Origin: Craterostigma plantagineum
Lineage: Eukaryota; Streptophyta; Magnoliopsida; Lamiales; Linderniaceae
Direction of reading: 5' to 3'
Length of the DNA: 64,000 nucleotides
Assembly (NCBI GenBank): GCA_027422505.1
Contig: JAPQWV010000355.1
Span: forward strand, 124,001 to 188,000
Position numbers and translations under genes: made by a program
Shown here: positions 62,722-64,000 of the stretch, piece by piece
Position numbering within the stretch: the stretch's first letter is position 1
How the letters are laid out: each line of letters starts with the position of its first letter
The notes under the pieces: model-generated
Told to the model about the DNA's origin: nothing
The model's database searches: none
What the model saw: only the letters and a program-made list of their open reading frames with translations

Positions 62722-64000
62722 TGGCTGAATCAGTCATTGTCCTATGCGGGCAGGGTGCAGCTGATTAAGTCCGTTCTTCAGGCACTGCATATCTATTGGT
62801 TGGGGGTGTTCCTATTACCAAAGGGCGTAGTCCGGGCTCTGGAGTCGAGAATGCGGAAGTTCTTATGGGGTGGTGCCTCGGCTAAAGTTTCTTGGGATGA
62901 TATTTGTCTTCCTACATCTGAAGGTGGGTTGGGAATTCGATCGATTGCGACAGATAACAAGGCCTTACTGGTGCAGATTCTGTGGCGTGTGATTACACAT
63001 GCCCCTGACTCAGTGTGGGTGGATTGGTTGTACAGCACAAGGCTACATATGCGATCGATCTGGGCTGTACCTGTCTCGGCCAATACTTCATGGAGCTGGA
63101 GAAAGCTTATGCAGCTGCGACCGGTCCTTCTTCCACTTATCTCTTTTCGGATCGGCGATGGTTCGACGCTTTGGTTATGGGAGGACCCTTGGCTACAGGA
63201 AGCGCCTCTACTTGAGCGCTATCCAAGAGGACCATTAGCTATGGGACTTCCAGTGGGGACTCGCTTGAGTGCGGTTATTGAAGCTCATGGGTGGAACTGG
63301 CCTGGAACGACGACGACAGAATATATAGAATTTAGTCGGCACTTACCTTCTCCAGACCCCACCTCCCGTGATAGTATATTATGGAAGGGGGCGACTGATG
63401 GACGGCTAACCACGCGTTTCATCCGGGAGGCCCTGCGTATTCATCGTGAGCCTGTTCCCTGGGCAGTCTTATTTGGGGGACCCCTAAAGGTTCCTAGGCA
63501 AGAGATCATCCTATGGCTGAGTATACGAGACCGTCTGTCCATGAGGGACAAGCTGTGGGTGGCTCAGAGAGCGGGGACACCGGCCTGTGTTCTATGCGAC
63601 GTGCTTCGATATGAGACGGCTCAGCACCTGTTCTTCGATTGTCGGTTTTCTCGTCAGTGTCTTCGACTGCTGAGGCGACGCATCAGATGGTGTTGGCCTT
63701 ATAGGGATTGGGTCCAGAGCATTGCGTGGCCTTCGAGGAAATGGCGTGGCAGCATCTTCTCTCGGCAGCATCCCGCCATGTTCTGGCATCCTTGGTTTAC
63801 CATATTTGGCAGGCCCATAACAAACGCTGGAAGGAGGGCATCATTACCACTCCTGACATGCTGGTGGCTTCGGTGTTGGATTTATTGTGCATGCGTCTTA
63901 GCGGGACCCCTCCGAAGTTCGAACTACATAGGGCGGCTATACGGCGCCTCTGGCGAGTCGCGTGGTAGTATCTATTGTGCATGTATCTTCTTGTGTTTGG
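62722..64000 (+). CDS. LINE-1 ORF2 C-terminal part (partial, runs off the window)
   Basis: The frame from 62722 has no stop up to the window edge (about 426 codons). It starts in the last part of the RT domain (SLSYAGRVQLIKSVLQ), then WGGASAKVSWDDICLPTSEGGLGIR, and IGDGSTLWLWEDPW, and reaches the zinc finger CVLCDVLRYETAQHLFFDC (about 63591-63647). Beyond about 63735 the homologous reading jumps to another frame (HVLASLVYHIWQAHNKRWKEG, stop at 63968), so there is one frameshift. It is 5' truncated at the gypsy LTR. The 3' end and poly(A) are outside or just at the edge. Confidence 0.88.

Overview
This window is a gene-poor, transposon-packed piece of a flowering-plant genome, probably a eudicot; the species cannot be named from the sequence. 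Every coding region I can recognise belongs to a transposable element: Ty1/copia (mostly Sirevirus-like), Ty3/gypsy (Tekay/Del-like chromovirus and Athila), non-LTR LINE-1, hAT and Tourist-like DNA elements, one SINE, and a tandem Cassandra (5S-derived TRIM) array. I found no host gene, rRNA gene, tRNA gene or CRISPR array. Nearly all coding regions are broken by stops, frameshifts or nested insertions, as expected for old, methylated, probably pericentromeric DNA.

Left third (1-14.5 kb). A GC-rich hAT end is followed by a patchwork of two copia elements: A (protease-integrase on minus, LTR/PBS/gag on plus) and S (Sirevirus-like; protease-integrase on plus, coiled-coil gag on minus). Their four pieces meet at 2.6 and 4.55 kb in a way one ~2 kb inversion would repair in both elements at once. 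The S gag is split by a gypsy solo LTR (6729-9511, duplication TTTCT) and bordered by an internally deleted Athila element (9726-13.97 kb).

Middle (14.6-31.97 kb). A Sirevirus-like element on plus runs integrase, RT, RNase H, a 3.2 kb spacer, a ~1,150-codon extra ORF in the position called 'env-like', and a 3' LTR. It abuts a decayed hAT transposase gene. Then come a copia LTR/PBS, LTR fragments, a LINE fragment, and a gypsy 3' LTR (27602-30506) that carries a Tourist-like MITE and a SINE. Only gag survives inside that gypsy element.

31.97-36.65 kb. Directly at the gypsy primer-binding site the sequence switches to Cassandra. One inverted copy is followed by eight direct LTRs with seven internal domains (period ~527-540 bp), then another inverted fragment.

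Right third (36.65-64 kb). A copia element (D) is cut by a gypsy solo LTR inside RT and ends with its 3' LTR at 42709. Next to it lies a second copy of the Sirevirus pol-plus-spacer on minus (42710-60492). This copy was split by a complete gypsy chromovirus (45030-55290, duplication ATTTC, LTRs differing by roughly 1.5-2% by eye) and by a solo LTR (56117-58934, duplication CTAAC). It is capped by another gypsy LTR (from 60493) and a LINE-1 fragment that runs off the window.

Points that stand out: the Cassandra array and its junction with gypsy at a shared primer-binding site; the ORF downstream of RNase H with a possible splice acceptor; and blocks of short palindrome-like repeats inside the gypsy LTRs, whose core motif differs from one LTR to the next while the arrangement stays similar.
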